This document shows, in pieces, positions 47,930 to 55,695 of a stretch of DNA of 64,000 nucleotides. The stretch spans positions 6,324,001 through 6,388,000 of the forward strand of contig NZ_CP049838.1 of NCBI RefSeq assembly GCF_013085465.1. The letters are read 5' to 3'. Under the pieces are notes generated by a model. That model was not told the DNA's origin, made no database searches, and saw nothing but the letters and a program-made list of their open reading frames with translations. Each line of letters begins with the position of its first letter. Within the stretch, counting starts at the first letter, position 1. Both the position numbers and the translations under genes were made by a program. The DNA is from Streptomyces asoensis. Lineage in GTDB: Bacteria > Actinomycetota > Actinomycetes > Streptomycetales > Streptomycetaceae.

Positions 47930-50269
47930 TCATTCGGTGCGCAGGCCGTCCGGCCGCAGCAGTTTGAGCAGCGGGGGCAGACTCAGCAGCGTCACCAGCA
48001 GGACGACGGCCGCCCCGCAGCCGGTCATCGACAGCACACTCGCCCAGTCCACACCCACCGGCGTGTCCGTCATCTTCAGCAGGATGGCGCCCAGCGTGAT
48101 CCCCACCCCCATCGCCAGCAGCAGGCCCAGCCCGATCGGGATCGCCGTCTGCCACAGCACCGACAGGCCCAGCGTCCGCCGCCGGGTGCCGAAGGCGACC
48201 AGCGACGACAGCAGCTTGCGGCGCTCGCGCAGCTGCTCCAGCTGGGAGACCAGCAGGCTCGCCCCGATCAGCAGCAGCACACAGGCCGAGCCGACGAGCA
48301 GACCGGTGCGGATGGTGGTGAACTTCGTGTCCTGCCGGGTGGACGACCACATCATCGGGTCGGCCAGCGGAGCCACGTGGAACGCCGTGTTGCGGGCGTA
48401 CTCGTAGGCGTCGGGCACGGACTCGTCGATCGACAGGTAGATCTCACCGGTGGCCAGCTTCTCGGCGGCCGCGGGCAGCGCGCTCGGCGTCATCAGGAAG
48501 CCGCCGCGCTTGAAGTCGGTGAGGCCCTTGACCGAGTGGGCCTCGGTGATGCCCGCGGGGACGGTCCAGACGATGTCCTGGCTCTCCCCTGAGCTGGACG
48601 GTTCGATGTACAGCTTCTTGCCGGGCTTGTTCATCTGCGGCCCGTCGGCGGAGTACTCGTCGCCGTCGAGGACGAACATGTCGCCGTCCTTGCACGAGGG
48701 CAGCTTCGCCACCTCGCGCAGCGCCGGACAGGCACCCACGGTCAGCTCGGTGGAGAGGTTCGGGCCGTTCTCGCTGTTCCAGGAGGAGTCGCCCAGGTAG
48801 CCCTCCCACAGGGCCGTGACCTTGCTGACGGCCTTGGTGTCGGCGAACTTCTGGGCGGTCGCGGCCAGCGGAGCGCCGTCCGGCACCCGGACCTGCATCT
48901 GTGCCCGGGTGAGGTCCTGGCCGGTGGCCTCGGTGTAGTCGCCGTCCACGCCGGCGAACAGCATCTGGAGCGCGATCGCACCGGCCACCGCCACCGCGAT
49001 GCCGTTGACCATCCGGGCCGCCGTACCGCTGCTCAACTGGAGCCTTCGTACGGCCAGTTGCCAGGCGACACCACCGGAGCCGAGCCGGCTGACGACCGTC
49101 TCCACGAGCCACGGCAGCAGTGCGGTGATGCCGACGAGGATCAGGATGACACCGCCGCTCACCATGTACTGGTTGAAGTCGCCGTTGGTCTGGCCCTGCC
49201 CGACCATCGGGTAGAGCATCGCGAAGCCGCCCAGGGGCAGCAGCAGCCGCCACCACAGCCGACGCCGTGCGGGCTTCGCCGTGCGCACCACGCCGAGCGG
49301 CTCGATCACCACACCGCGCAGGGCGAACAGGGTGACAAGGACCGCCGCCGCCGGCACCGCCAGCGCGACCAGCGCGGCCAGCGCGGGGGAGGGGTCGAGA
49401 TAGCTGGGCCACACGCTGATGCCCATCACCTCGACCGACCCCGCCACCTGGCGGCCGATCAGGAAGAAGACCGTGCCGAGGACCAGGCCCAGCAGCGCCC
49501 CGGCCATCGCCTCGCCCGCCGCGATGCGCCGGGTCATCCGGCCGTCCGAACCGATCAGCCGGAGGGCCGCGAGCCTGCGGTCGCGCCGCTCACCGCCGAA
49601 CCGCACGGCCGCGGCGATGAACACCGCCACCGGCATCAGCAGCACCACGATGACGACGAGGATCAGCAGGAGCAGCACCGGGTCGGTGTCCTCCTTCGAG
49701 GGGTTCGGGTTCCCGAACTCCTTCAACCGGGTCGCCCCGTAGCCCTCCATGTGGGAGGCGAGCTCGGTGGTGCCCGAGTAGTAGGCGAGTTCCTGGGAGC
49801 CGATCAGTCCGCTCTCCCCGATGGTCCCGACGATGCGGTACGGGAGCCGTTCCCGCAGCAGCGCCGAACCGTCGGCGGCAAGCAGCTTCTTCAGCGCGGG
49901 CGAGACCACCATGTCGCCCTCGGCCGGGAACCGGCTCAGGCCGGGCGGCAGCGGCGCGCGCGATCCTTCGGGTTCCACCAGCCGACCGCGTACGTCCTTG
50001 TCACGGAACGTCGTGTCGGCCTGCGCGATCAGCAGGGTGTCGTCGCCCTTGGCCGGCTGCTCGCTGCCGAACGGCCAGTCCAGCCGCGCCTGTTCACGGT
50101 CGTGGCGTACCCCCATGGCGCTCGGCACCGCTGTCGTCAGCAGCAGGACCGCTACGCCGAGCCCGACGCCGACCGCGGTCAGTACGGCCCGTATCCAGCC
50201 TTCCCGGCCGCCGGCGAAGGCGAACCGGACCCCCAGGCCCAGATCCCTGGACCACTGGCGCAAGTTCAT
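47930..50269 (-). CDS. ABC transporter permease, FtsX/MacB type
   Basis: 779 residues. An N-terminal helix and large extracellular domain are followed by a first FtsX-type membrane block (about 200-420, with MPVAVFIAAAVRFGGERRDRRLAALRLIG). A second large loop and a final FtsX block (about 650-779, LEQLRERRKLLSSLVAFGTRRRTLG) complete the chain. Such permeases export or extract peptides and lipids, often antibiotics. Its ATG overlaps the ATPase stop (ATGA), and the PadR gene precedes that. Confidence 0.9.
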   Translation of the reverse strand: MNLRQWSRDLGLGVRFAFAGGREGWIRAVLTAVGVGLGVAVLLLTTAVPSAMGVRHDREQARLDWPFGSEQPAKGDDTLLIAQADTTFRDKDVRGRLVEPEGSRAPLPPGLSRFPAEGDMVVSPALKKLLAADGSALLRERLPYRIVGTIGESGLIGSQELAYYSGTTELASHMEGYGATRLKEFGNPNPSKEDTDPVLLLLILVVIVVLLMPVAVFIAAAVRFGGERRDRRLAALRLIGSDGRMTRRIAAGEAMAGALLGLVLGTVFFLIGRQVAGSVEVMGISVWPSYLDPSPALAALVALAVPAAAVLVTLFALRGVVIEPLGVVRTAKPARRRLWWRLLLPLGGFAMLYPMVGQGQTNGDFNQYMVSGGVILILVGITALLPWLVETVVSRLGSGGVAWQLAVRRLQLSSGTAARMVNGIAVAVAGAIALQMLFAGVDGDYTEATGQDLTRAQMQVRVPDGAPLAATAQKFADTKAVSKVTALWEGYLGDSSWNSENGPNLSTELTVGACPALREVAKLPSCKDGDMFVLDGDEYSADGPQMNKPGKKLYIEPSSSGESQDIVWTVPAGITEAHSVKGLTDFKRGGFLMTPSALPAAAEKLATGEIYLSIDESVPDAYEYARNTAFHVAPLADPMMWSSTRQDTKFTTIRTGLLVGSACVLLLIGASLLVSQLEQLRERRKLLSSLVAFGTRRRTLGLSVLWQTAIPIGLGLLLAMGVGITLGAILLKMTDTPVGVDWASVLSMTGCGAAVVLLVTLLSLPPLLKLLRPDGLRTE

Positions 50270-50955
50270 ATGGCCCGCTCCATGTCCCGCGACTTCCCGT
50301 CCCGTACGACGATCTCGCGGTCGGAGTAGGCGGCCACCCGAGCCTCGTGCGTGACGAGGACGACGGCCGTGCTGGCCGACCGGGCGGCCTCGGTGAGCAG
50401 TTCCATCACGCGCTCGCCGTTGAGCGAGTCCAGCGCGCCGGTCGGCTCGTCGGCGAACACCACGCGCGGGCTGGTGACGAGCGAGCGCGCCACGGCCACC
50501 CGCTGCCCCTGTCCGCCGGACACCTCACCGGGCCGCTTCTTGGCCAGGTCGTCGACCTCCAGCCGTTCCATCCAGCCCAGGGCGGTGCGCTCGGCCTGCT
50601 TGCGCGGGGCGCCGTTCAGCCGCAGCGGCAGCGCCACGTTCTCCACGCAGGTCAGTTCCGGCACGAGCTGCCCGAACTGGAACACGAAGCCGAACTCGGA
50701 GCGCCGCAGCTCGCTGCGCCGGGCGTCGCTCATCGTCGCCAGCTCGCGGCCGCCGTACATGATCGAACCCGAGTCCGGCGTCACGATCCCGGCGAGGCAG
50801 TGCAGCAGCGTCGACTTGCCGGACCCGGACGGGCCCATCACCGCGACGACCTCGCCGGGGTGGATGGAGAACTCGGCGCCGGCCAGCGCCATCGTCGGCC
50901 CGTACGCCTTGTGCAGGTTCTCGGCGGCGAGCAGGGATCCCCCGGGGGCGTTCAC
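50266..50955 (-). CDS. ABC transporter ATP-binding protein (LolD/MacB type)
   Basis: 229 residues. Walker A is GPSGSGKST, the Q-loop lies in FVFQFGQLVPELTCVENV, the ABC signature is EVSGGQGQRVAVARS, Walker B is VVFADEPTGALD, and the H-loop is LVTHEARVAAYSD. It drives the permease encoded next. The start overlaps the stop of the PadR gene, giving one polycistronic, translationally coupled operon padR-ATPase-permease. Confidence 0.94.
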   Translation of the reverse strand: MNAPGGSLLAAENLHKAYGPTMALAGAEFSIHPGEVVAVMGPSGSGKSTLLHCLAGIVTPDSGSIMYGGRELATMSDARRSELRRSEFGFVFQFGQLVPELTCVENVALPLRLNGAPRKQAERTALGWMERLEVDDLAKKRPGEVSGGQGQRVAVARSLVTSPRVVFADEPTGALDSLNGERVMELLTEAARSASTAVVLVTHEARVAAYSDREIVVRDGKSRDMERAI

Positions 50956-51476
50956 GCGATCACCGCGGCCTTCAGCTTGTCGAGCCGGGCGGCGGCGAGC
51001 TCCAGCCAGCGCAGGTCGGCCTCGAGATGGAACAGGGCATGGTCACAGATCAGCTGGTCGGCGAAGTCGCCGGAGCGCTTGCGGTCCGTGAGGATGCGCA
51101 TGCTGCGCAGGTGCTCGGCACGCTGGGTGTCGAGGATGTCGGCCGCGTCGCGCTGGGTCAGCAGGGCGAGGACGACCTTGGTGTACAGCGTCGACTGGAG
51201 ATACGGCTCGGGCTTCTCGGGCGTCGCGAGCCACTGCTCGACGTCGGTGATCCCGGCGTCGGTGATCGCGTACCGCTTGCGCTCGGGACCGCCGCCGGCC
51301 TCGATGCCGTCGACCTCGACGAGCCCGTTCTTCAGCAGACGCGACATCGTCGAGTAGACCTGGCCGTAGTGCAGCGGCCGGTCGTGACCGAACTTCTCGT
51401 CGAAGGCCCGCTTGAGGTCGTAACCGTGGCGGGGCCCGGACTCAAGGAGTCCCAGGAGGGTGTGACCGATGGACAT
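50952..51476 (-). CDS. PadR-family transcriptional regulator
   Basis: 174 residues. The N-terminal winged helix is typical PadR: LLGLLESGPRHGYDLKRAF, HYGQVYSTMSRLLKNGLVEV and RKRYAITDAG. The C-terminal helical dimerisation domain is Vir_C-like. It probably represses its own ABC operon and is released by the transported drug or peptide. The promoter region upstream contains TGTACA, GTATAC and a duplicated GTGTATA (51487-51516), good operator candidates. Confidence 0.92.
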   Translation of the reverse strand: MSIGHTLLGLLESGPRHGYDLKRAFDEKFGHDRPLHYGQVYSTMSRLLKNGLVEVDGIEAGGGPERKRYAITDAGITDVEQWLATPEKPEPYLQSTLYTKVVLALLTQRDAADILDTQRAEHLRSMRILTDRKRSGDFADQLICDHALFHLEADLRWLELAAARLDKLKAAVIA

Positions 51477-51486
51477 GAGGAGGACT

Positions 51487-51516
51487 GTACATGCAGTGTA
51501 TACCCGGTGTGTATAG
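51487..51516. promoter_or_regulatory. Candidate PadR operator region
   Basis: TGTACA, GTATAC and two GTGTATA motifs in direct repeat occur within 30 bp of the PadR start, in the only AT-rich spot of this gap. Confidence 0.45.
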
Positions 51517-51683
51517 GTCCTGTGCGCAAGAGGCGGCGAGGAGTGCGAGTGCGCAGGTGAGGGCCGATTGTCACTGTTCTGCCACAGGCTCGGCGCCCGT
51601 CTCGGGACCGGCGTGCGACAGCCGGACCGTCCGGGGGCTTGTCGGTGCTCCCTCTGTCTTTGTGCAGGCGAGGGCGAAGCCGT

Positions 51684-51941
51684 TCAGGCCGGCGGGGGCC
51701 CGGGGGGTGAGCCGCCGGGGGGCCGGCCGCGACGGGGCAGGGGCCCGGTGTCGCCGGGCAGCCGCCCGGCCTCCTTCAGCGCCTTGCGCAGCAGGAACTC
51801 GATCTGCGCGTTCGCCGACCGCAGTTCGTCCGAGGCCCAGCGGGCCAGCGCGTCGTGGACCAGCGGATCCAGCCGCAGCAGCACCTGTTTGCGCTGCTGC
51901 GGCCGACGCTGAGGGGTCGAACCCTCGGCTGCGTCACTCAC
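51684..51941 (-). CDS. Small ribbon-helix-helix-like protein coupled to SPFH gene
   Basis: 85 residues. RRPQQRKQVLLRLDPLVHDALARWASDEL fits the Arc/MetJ ribbon-helix-helix pattern: a strand with alternating K, V, L and R, then helix A, and helix B in RSANAQIEFLLRKALKEAG. The tail is Gly/Pro/Arg-rich. The GTG start overlaps the SPFH stop (GTGA). Such proteins bind palindromic DNA as dimers, and two palindromes lie upstream of this operon. A regulatory role is inferred. Confidence 0.75.
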   Translation of the reverse strand: MSDAAEGSTPQRRPQQRKQVLLRLDPLVHDALARWASDELRSANAQIEFLLRKALKEAGRLPGDTGPLPRRGRPPGGSPPGPPPA

Positions 51942-52894
51942 TGGTAGAGGGTCCCGGTGTTCAGCACCGGCTGGGGCGCCCGGTCCCCGCACAGCACCAC
52001 CATCAGGTTGGACACCATCGCCGCCTTCCGCTCGTCGTCCAGTTCCACGATGCCCTGCTCGGCGATGCGCTGGAGCGCGGCCTCGACCATGCCGACGGCC
52101 CCGTCCACGATCTCCCGGCGCGCCGCGACCACGGCGCCCGCCTGCTGTCGCTGGAGCATCGCCGAGGCGATCTCGGGAGCGTACGCGAGGTGCGTGAAGC
52201 GGGACTCGATGATCCGGACGCCGGCCGCCTCCACGCGCGCGTGCAGCTCTATGGCCAGCTTCTCGGTGATCTCCTCCGCGTTGCCGCGCAGCGAGAGACC
52301 GCCCTCGTCGTGCGAGTCGTAGGGGTACTCGATGGCGATGTGCCGGACGGCCGCCTCGGTCTGGGTGGCGACGAACTCCAGGAAGTCGTCCACCTCGAAG
52401 CTGGCCTGCGCGGTGTCCCGCACGTTCCACACCACGACCGCGGCGAGCTCGATCGGGTTGCCGTAGGCGTCGTTGACCTTCAGCACGGCCGTCTCGTGAT
52501 TGCGGACCCGGGTGGAGATCTTCTCGCGGGAGGTGAAGGGGTTCACCCAGCGCAGTCCGTCCTCGCGGATGGTGCCCCGGTAGCGGCCGAACAGCTGCAC
52601 CACGCGGGCCTCGCCCGGCGACACCGTGTTCAGCCCGCACATCGCGAGGAACGCGGCGACCCCGACCAGGATGCCGACGGTGATCAGCGCCGCCTTCAGG
52701 CCGGCCGCGTCCACCTGGGCGCCGAAGGCGATCATCCCGGCGCCGGCCAGCAGTCCGACCAGGCCGAGCAGCAGCGCGAGTCCGCCGGCCACGCTGTGCG
52801 CGGGGAACTCGTGCACGCGCGGGGCGGGCATCTCGGGTGTGTCGACGGTGTCGGTGGCGACTTCGGTGGTGGCCGAGGGGTCGTGAGTGGACAT
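51938..52894 (-). CDS. SPFH/band 7-domain membrane protein
   Basis: 318 residues. Two membrane helices (about 35-58 and 66-88) precede the band 7/SPFH domain (about 93-270: [49 protein letters not shown]). A helical tail follows that is rich in Gln and Ala ([20 protein letters not shown]). SPFH proteins form ring-like scaffolds in membrane microdomains and often control proteases. The small RHH-like gene downstream is translationally coupled. The upstream region has two palindromes. Confidence 0.92.
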   Translation of the reverse strand: MSTHDPSATTEVATDTVDTPEMPAPRVHEFPAHSVAGGLALLLGLVGLLAGAGMIAFGAQVDAAGLKAALITVGILVGVAAFLAMCGLNTVSPGEARVVQLFGRYRGTIREDGLRWVNPFTSREKISTRVRNHETAVLKVNDAYGNPIELAAVVVWNVRDTAQASFEVDDFLEFVATQTEAAVRHIAIEYPYDSHDEGGLSLRGNAEEITEKLAIELHARVEAAGVRIIESRFTHLAYAPEIASAMLQRQQAGAVVAARREIVDGAVGMVEAALQRIAEQGIVELDDERKAAMVSNLMVVLCGDRAPQPVLNTGTLYQ

Positions 52895-52920
52895 GGTGGG
52901 TCCCCGTTTCTCGTCGCCGA

Positions 52921-52960
52921 CTGATTCAGTAATCAGCGGCCTATCTAAGTGATATCACTT
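52921..52960 (-). promoter_or_regulatory. Two palindromes in the SPFH operon promoter
   Basis: CTGATT-CAGT-AATCAG (52921-52936) and the perfect 14-bp palindrome AAGTGATATCACTT (52947-52960) lie 27-66 bases upstream of the SPFH start. On the leftward strand TTAGATA next to the second palindrome can serve as a -10 box. Confidence 0.7.
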
Positions 52961-53174
52961 TAGCGCCTCATGGCAACCCTGTGCCACTCTCGTACGTCGG
53001 ACTCGGTGGGGACGTCCGGGCGGTTCCCTCGCGCGGGGTGCTGATTCTCACGCCCTGTGCGGACCGGACCGAGGCCCTTTCGTCATAGACAGCGGTGTTA
53101 GCTTTCTGAGCTGACCTGCCCCTGCCCCCGGGCACTGGTGTGACTGCCGAGTAGGAAGCGGAGCGAGCGGACTC

Positions 53175-55616
53175 ATGGGACGAGCGGAAGAGAGACGAGC
53201 TCGACAGCGCGGTGGGCGCCGCGCTGCGCCCAGGGGCCGCTCGACGGAGACGGAATCGACGACCCCCACGAGGGCGGAGTCCGTGACGACCGCCGAGAAC
53301 GAGCCCGAGACCGCTCCCGCGACCGGAGGCCGCGCGGCGGCCCGCCGGGGTGCGAAGAAGAGCGGCAAGGGCGCCAAGACCAAGGCCGGCAAGAAGGACA
53401 AGAGCTTCATACGCCGGCTCTTCACCTGGAAGAAGATCCTCGGCACCTTCCTCGGCCTGGTCGTGGCCGTCATCGGCGCCTTCCTCTGGCTGTACATGAG
53501 CACGCCGATCCCCAAGGGCAACCCCGACGCCGCCCTCCAGAGCAACGTCTACGAGTACGGCAACGGCGCGATCCTCGCCCGCGACGGTGAGGTCAACCGG
53601 GAGAACGTCGAACTCTCGAAGATCCCCAAGGAAGTCCAGCACACCTTCGTCGCCGCCGAGAACAAGTCCTTCTACACCGACGCCGGCGTCGACCTGAAGG
53701 GCACCGCCCGCGGTGTCCTCAACACCCTCATGGGCAAGGGCGCGCAGGGCGGTTCGACGATCACCCAGCAGTACGTCAAGAACTACTACCTGACCCAGGA
53801 ACAGACCGTCACGCGCAAGCTGAAGGAACTGGTCATCTCCCTGAAGCTGGACCGGGAGAAGGACAAGGACTACATCCTGGCCGGTTACATCAACACCAGC
53901 TACTACGGCCGCGGCGCCTACGGCATCCAGGCGGCGGCCCAGGCCTACTACCGCGTCGACGCCGAGAAGCTCACCGTCCCGCAGGGCGCCTACCTCGCCG
54001 CGCTGCTCCAGGCACCCAGCCAGTACGACTGGGCCGCCGCCTCCGACACCGGCAAGCGCCTGGTCACGGCCCGCTGGAACTACGTCCTCGACAACATGGT
54101 CGAGCAGGACTGGCTGGACAAGAGCAAGCGCGACGCCATGACGTTCCCGGAACCCAAGGAGCCCAAGGCCGCGCCCGGCAAGGAGGGCCAGGTCGGCTAC
54201 CTCGTCGACGCGGCCAACACCGAACTGGCCAAGCAGCTGGTGGCCCAGGGTGTCGCCGACAACTACGAGTCGGGCATGGCTCTGGTCAGGCGCGGCGGCT
54301 GGAACATCGAGCTCAACATCGACAAGAAGAAGCAGAAGGCGCTGGAGACAGCCGTCAAGGAACAGCTGACCAGCAAGCTGGACAAGAAGAAGCGCTCGGT
54401 CGACGGCGACGTCCAGGCCGGCGCGGTGTCGGTGAACCCGAAGACGGGCGCCGTCGAGGCGATGTACGGCGGTACCAGCTACACCGACCACTACCTCAAC
54501 AACGCCACCCGCACCGACTACCAGCCCGCCTCCACCTTCAAGCCGGTCATCCTCGCCGCCGCCTTCGACGAGGCCGCCAAGACGCAGGACGGCGACCAGA
54601 TCACCGCCAACACGATCTACGACGGCACCAGCAAGCGCCCGGTCGTCGGCAGCGACATCGGCTTCGCCCCGGAGAACGAGGACGACCAGGACTACGGCGA
54701 CGTCACCGTCCAGACGGCCCTGAACAAGTCCATCAACTCCGTCTTCGCACAGATGGGCGTCGACGTGGGCATGCCCGAGGTGCTGAAGGTCGCGGCCAAC
54801 CTCGGCATGGACACCGCGGACCTCAAGGCCGTGCCCGCCCAGACCCTCGGCACCATGGGCGCGAGCCCCCTCCAGATGGCCGGCGTCTACGCCACCCTCG
54901 ACAACCACGGCAAGCAGGTCACCCCGGCGCTCATCAAGTCGGCGGAGAACAGCGCCCACCCGACGTTCAAGCACACCGACCCCATCGGGGAGCAGGTCAT
55001 CAGCCGCGAGGCCGCCGACTCGGTCACCTCGGTGCTCACCGGCGTGGTCGACGACGGTACGGCGAAGAAGTCCGTGCGGGACAACCCGCTGCGCAAGGGC
55101 CAGAAGGTCGCGGGCAAGACGGGCACCTCCGACAACAACAAGTCGGCCTGGTTCACCGGCTACACACCCGACCTGGTCACCTCGGTCGGCCTCTTCGGCG
55201 AGTCCGCGAAGGCTCCGCACCCCCAGGTTCCGCTGACCGGCGCTACGAACGGCCTGTCCTCGGACGCGGGCCGGGTCAACGGTGGTGGCTTCCCGGCGCA
55301 GATCTGGGCGGCGTACACCTTCGGCGTCTCCACCAAGGTCACCAAGTTCGACCTGGACACCGACCAGGGCGCGGCGGTCCAGACCGCGTCGCCGTCCGCG
55401 AGCACCTCGCCGTCCGCGAGCTCGTCGCCGTCCTCGTCCCCGTCGACGAGTTCGTCCCCCTCCTCGTCCCCGTCGACGAGTTCGTCCCCGTCCTCGTCGT
55501 CGAAGCCGAGCTCGTCCCCGTCCAGCTCACCGACGGGTGGCCCGTCGACGGAACCGAGCACGGACGACCCGTCGACCGAGTCGGGGGATCCGGAGGATCC
55601 GCTCTTCGGCCAGTAG
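53175..55616 (+). CDS. Class A penicillin-binding protein (transglycosylase/transpeptidase)
   Basis: 813 residues. A basic cytoplasmic N-terminus (about 1-85) and one membrane helix (about 92-112) precede the GT51 glycosyltransferase domain with catalytic Glu162. Here the motif reads AAENKSFYTDAG rather than the common AAEDxxFYxHxG. The transpeptidase domain follows: Ser453/Lys456 in PASTFKP, SIN in NKSINSVF, and Lys648 in KTGTS. The C-terminal tail is Ser/Pro-rich with a duplicated 10-residue unit. It builds and cross-links peptidoglycan outside the membrane. A perfect palindrome terminates the gene. Confidence 0.95.
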   Translation: MGRAEERRARQRGGRRAAPRGRSTETESTTPTRAESVTTAENEPETAPATGGRAAARRGAKKSGKGAKTKAGKKDKSFIRRLFTWKKILGTFLGLVVAVIGAFLWLYMSTPIPKGNPDAALQSNVYEYGNGAILARDGEVNRENVELSKIPKEVQHTFVAAENKSFYTDAGVDLKGTARGVLNTLMGKGAQGGSTITQQYVKNYYLTQEQTVTRKLKELVISLKLDREKDKDYILAGYINTSYYGRGAYGIQAAAQAYYRVDAEKLTVPQGAYLAALLQAPSQYDWAAASDTGKRLVTARWNYVLDNMVEQDWLDKSKRDAMTFPEPKEPKAAPGKEGQVGYLVDAANTELAKQLVAQGVADNYESGMALVRRGGWNIELNIDKKKQKALETAVKEQLTSKLDKKKRSVDGDVQAGAVSVNPKTGAVEAMYGGTSYTDHYLNNATRTDYQPASTFKPVILAAAFDEAAKTQDGDQITANTIYDGTSKRPVVGSDIGFAPENEDDQDYGDVTVQTALNKSINSVFAQMGVDVGMPEVLKVAANLGMDTADLKAVPAQTLGTMGASPLQMAGVYATLDNHGKQVTPALIKSAENSAHPTFKHTDPIGEQVISREAADSVTSVLTGVVDDGTAKKSVRDNPLRKGQKVAGKTGTSDNNKSAWFTGYTPDLVTSVGLFGESAKAPHPQVPLTGATNGLSSDAGRVNGGGFPAQIWAAYTFGVSTKVTKFDLDTDQGAAVQTASPSASTSPSASSSPSSSPSTSSSPSSSPSTSSSPSSSSKPSSSPSSSPTGGPSTEPSTDDPSTESGDPEDPLFGQ
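55431..55490 (+). repeat. 30-bp tandem repeat in PBP tail
   Basis: Two adjacent 30-bp units differ only at the last base and encode two copies of a Ser/Pro/Thr 10-mer. Flanking sequence holds more partial copies. Confidence 0.85.
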
Positions 55617-55636
55617 CGGCCACCGGCGGCAGAGAC

Positions 55637-55678
55637 AGCAGAGAGGGCGCCCGGAGATCTCCGGGCGCCCTCTCTGCT
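55637..55678. terminator. 42-bp perfect palindrome between convergent genes
   Basis: Twenty-one-base arms, centre GAGATCTC, no loop in the DNA. It lies 20 bases after the PBP stop and 17 before the stop of the convergent phosphatase gene, and would terminate both transcripts. Confidence 0.85.
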
Positions 55679-55695
55679 CGCTTCCTTCGCTTCTC

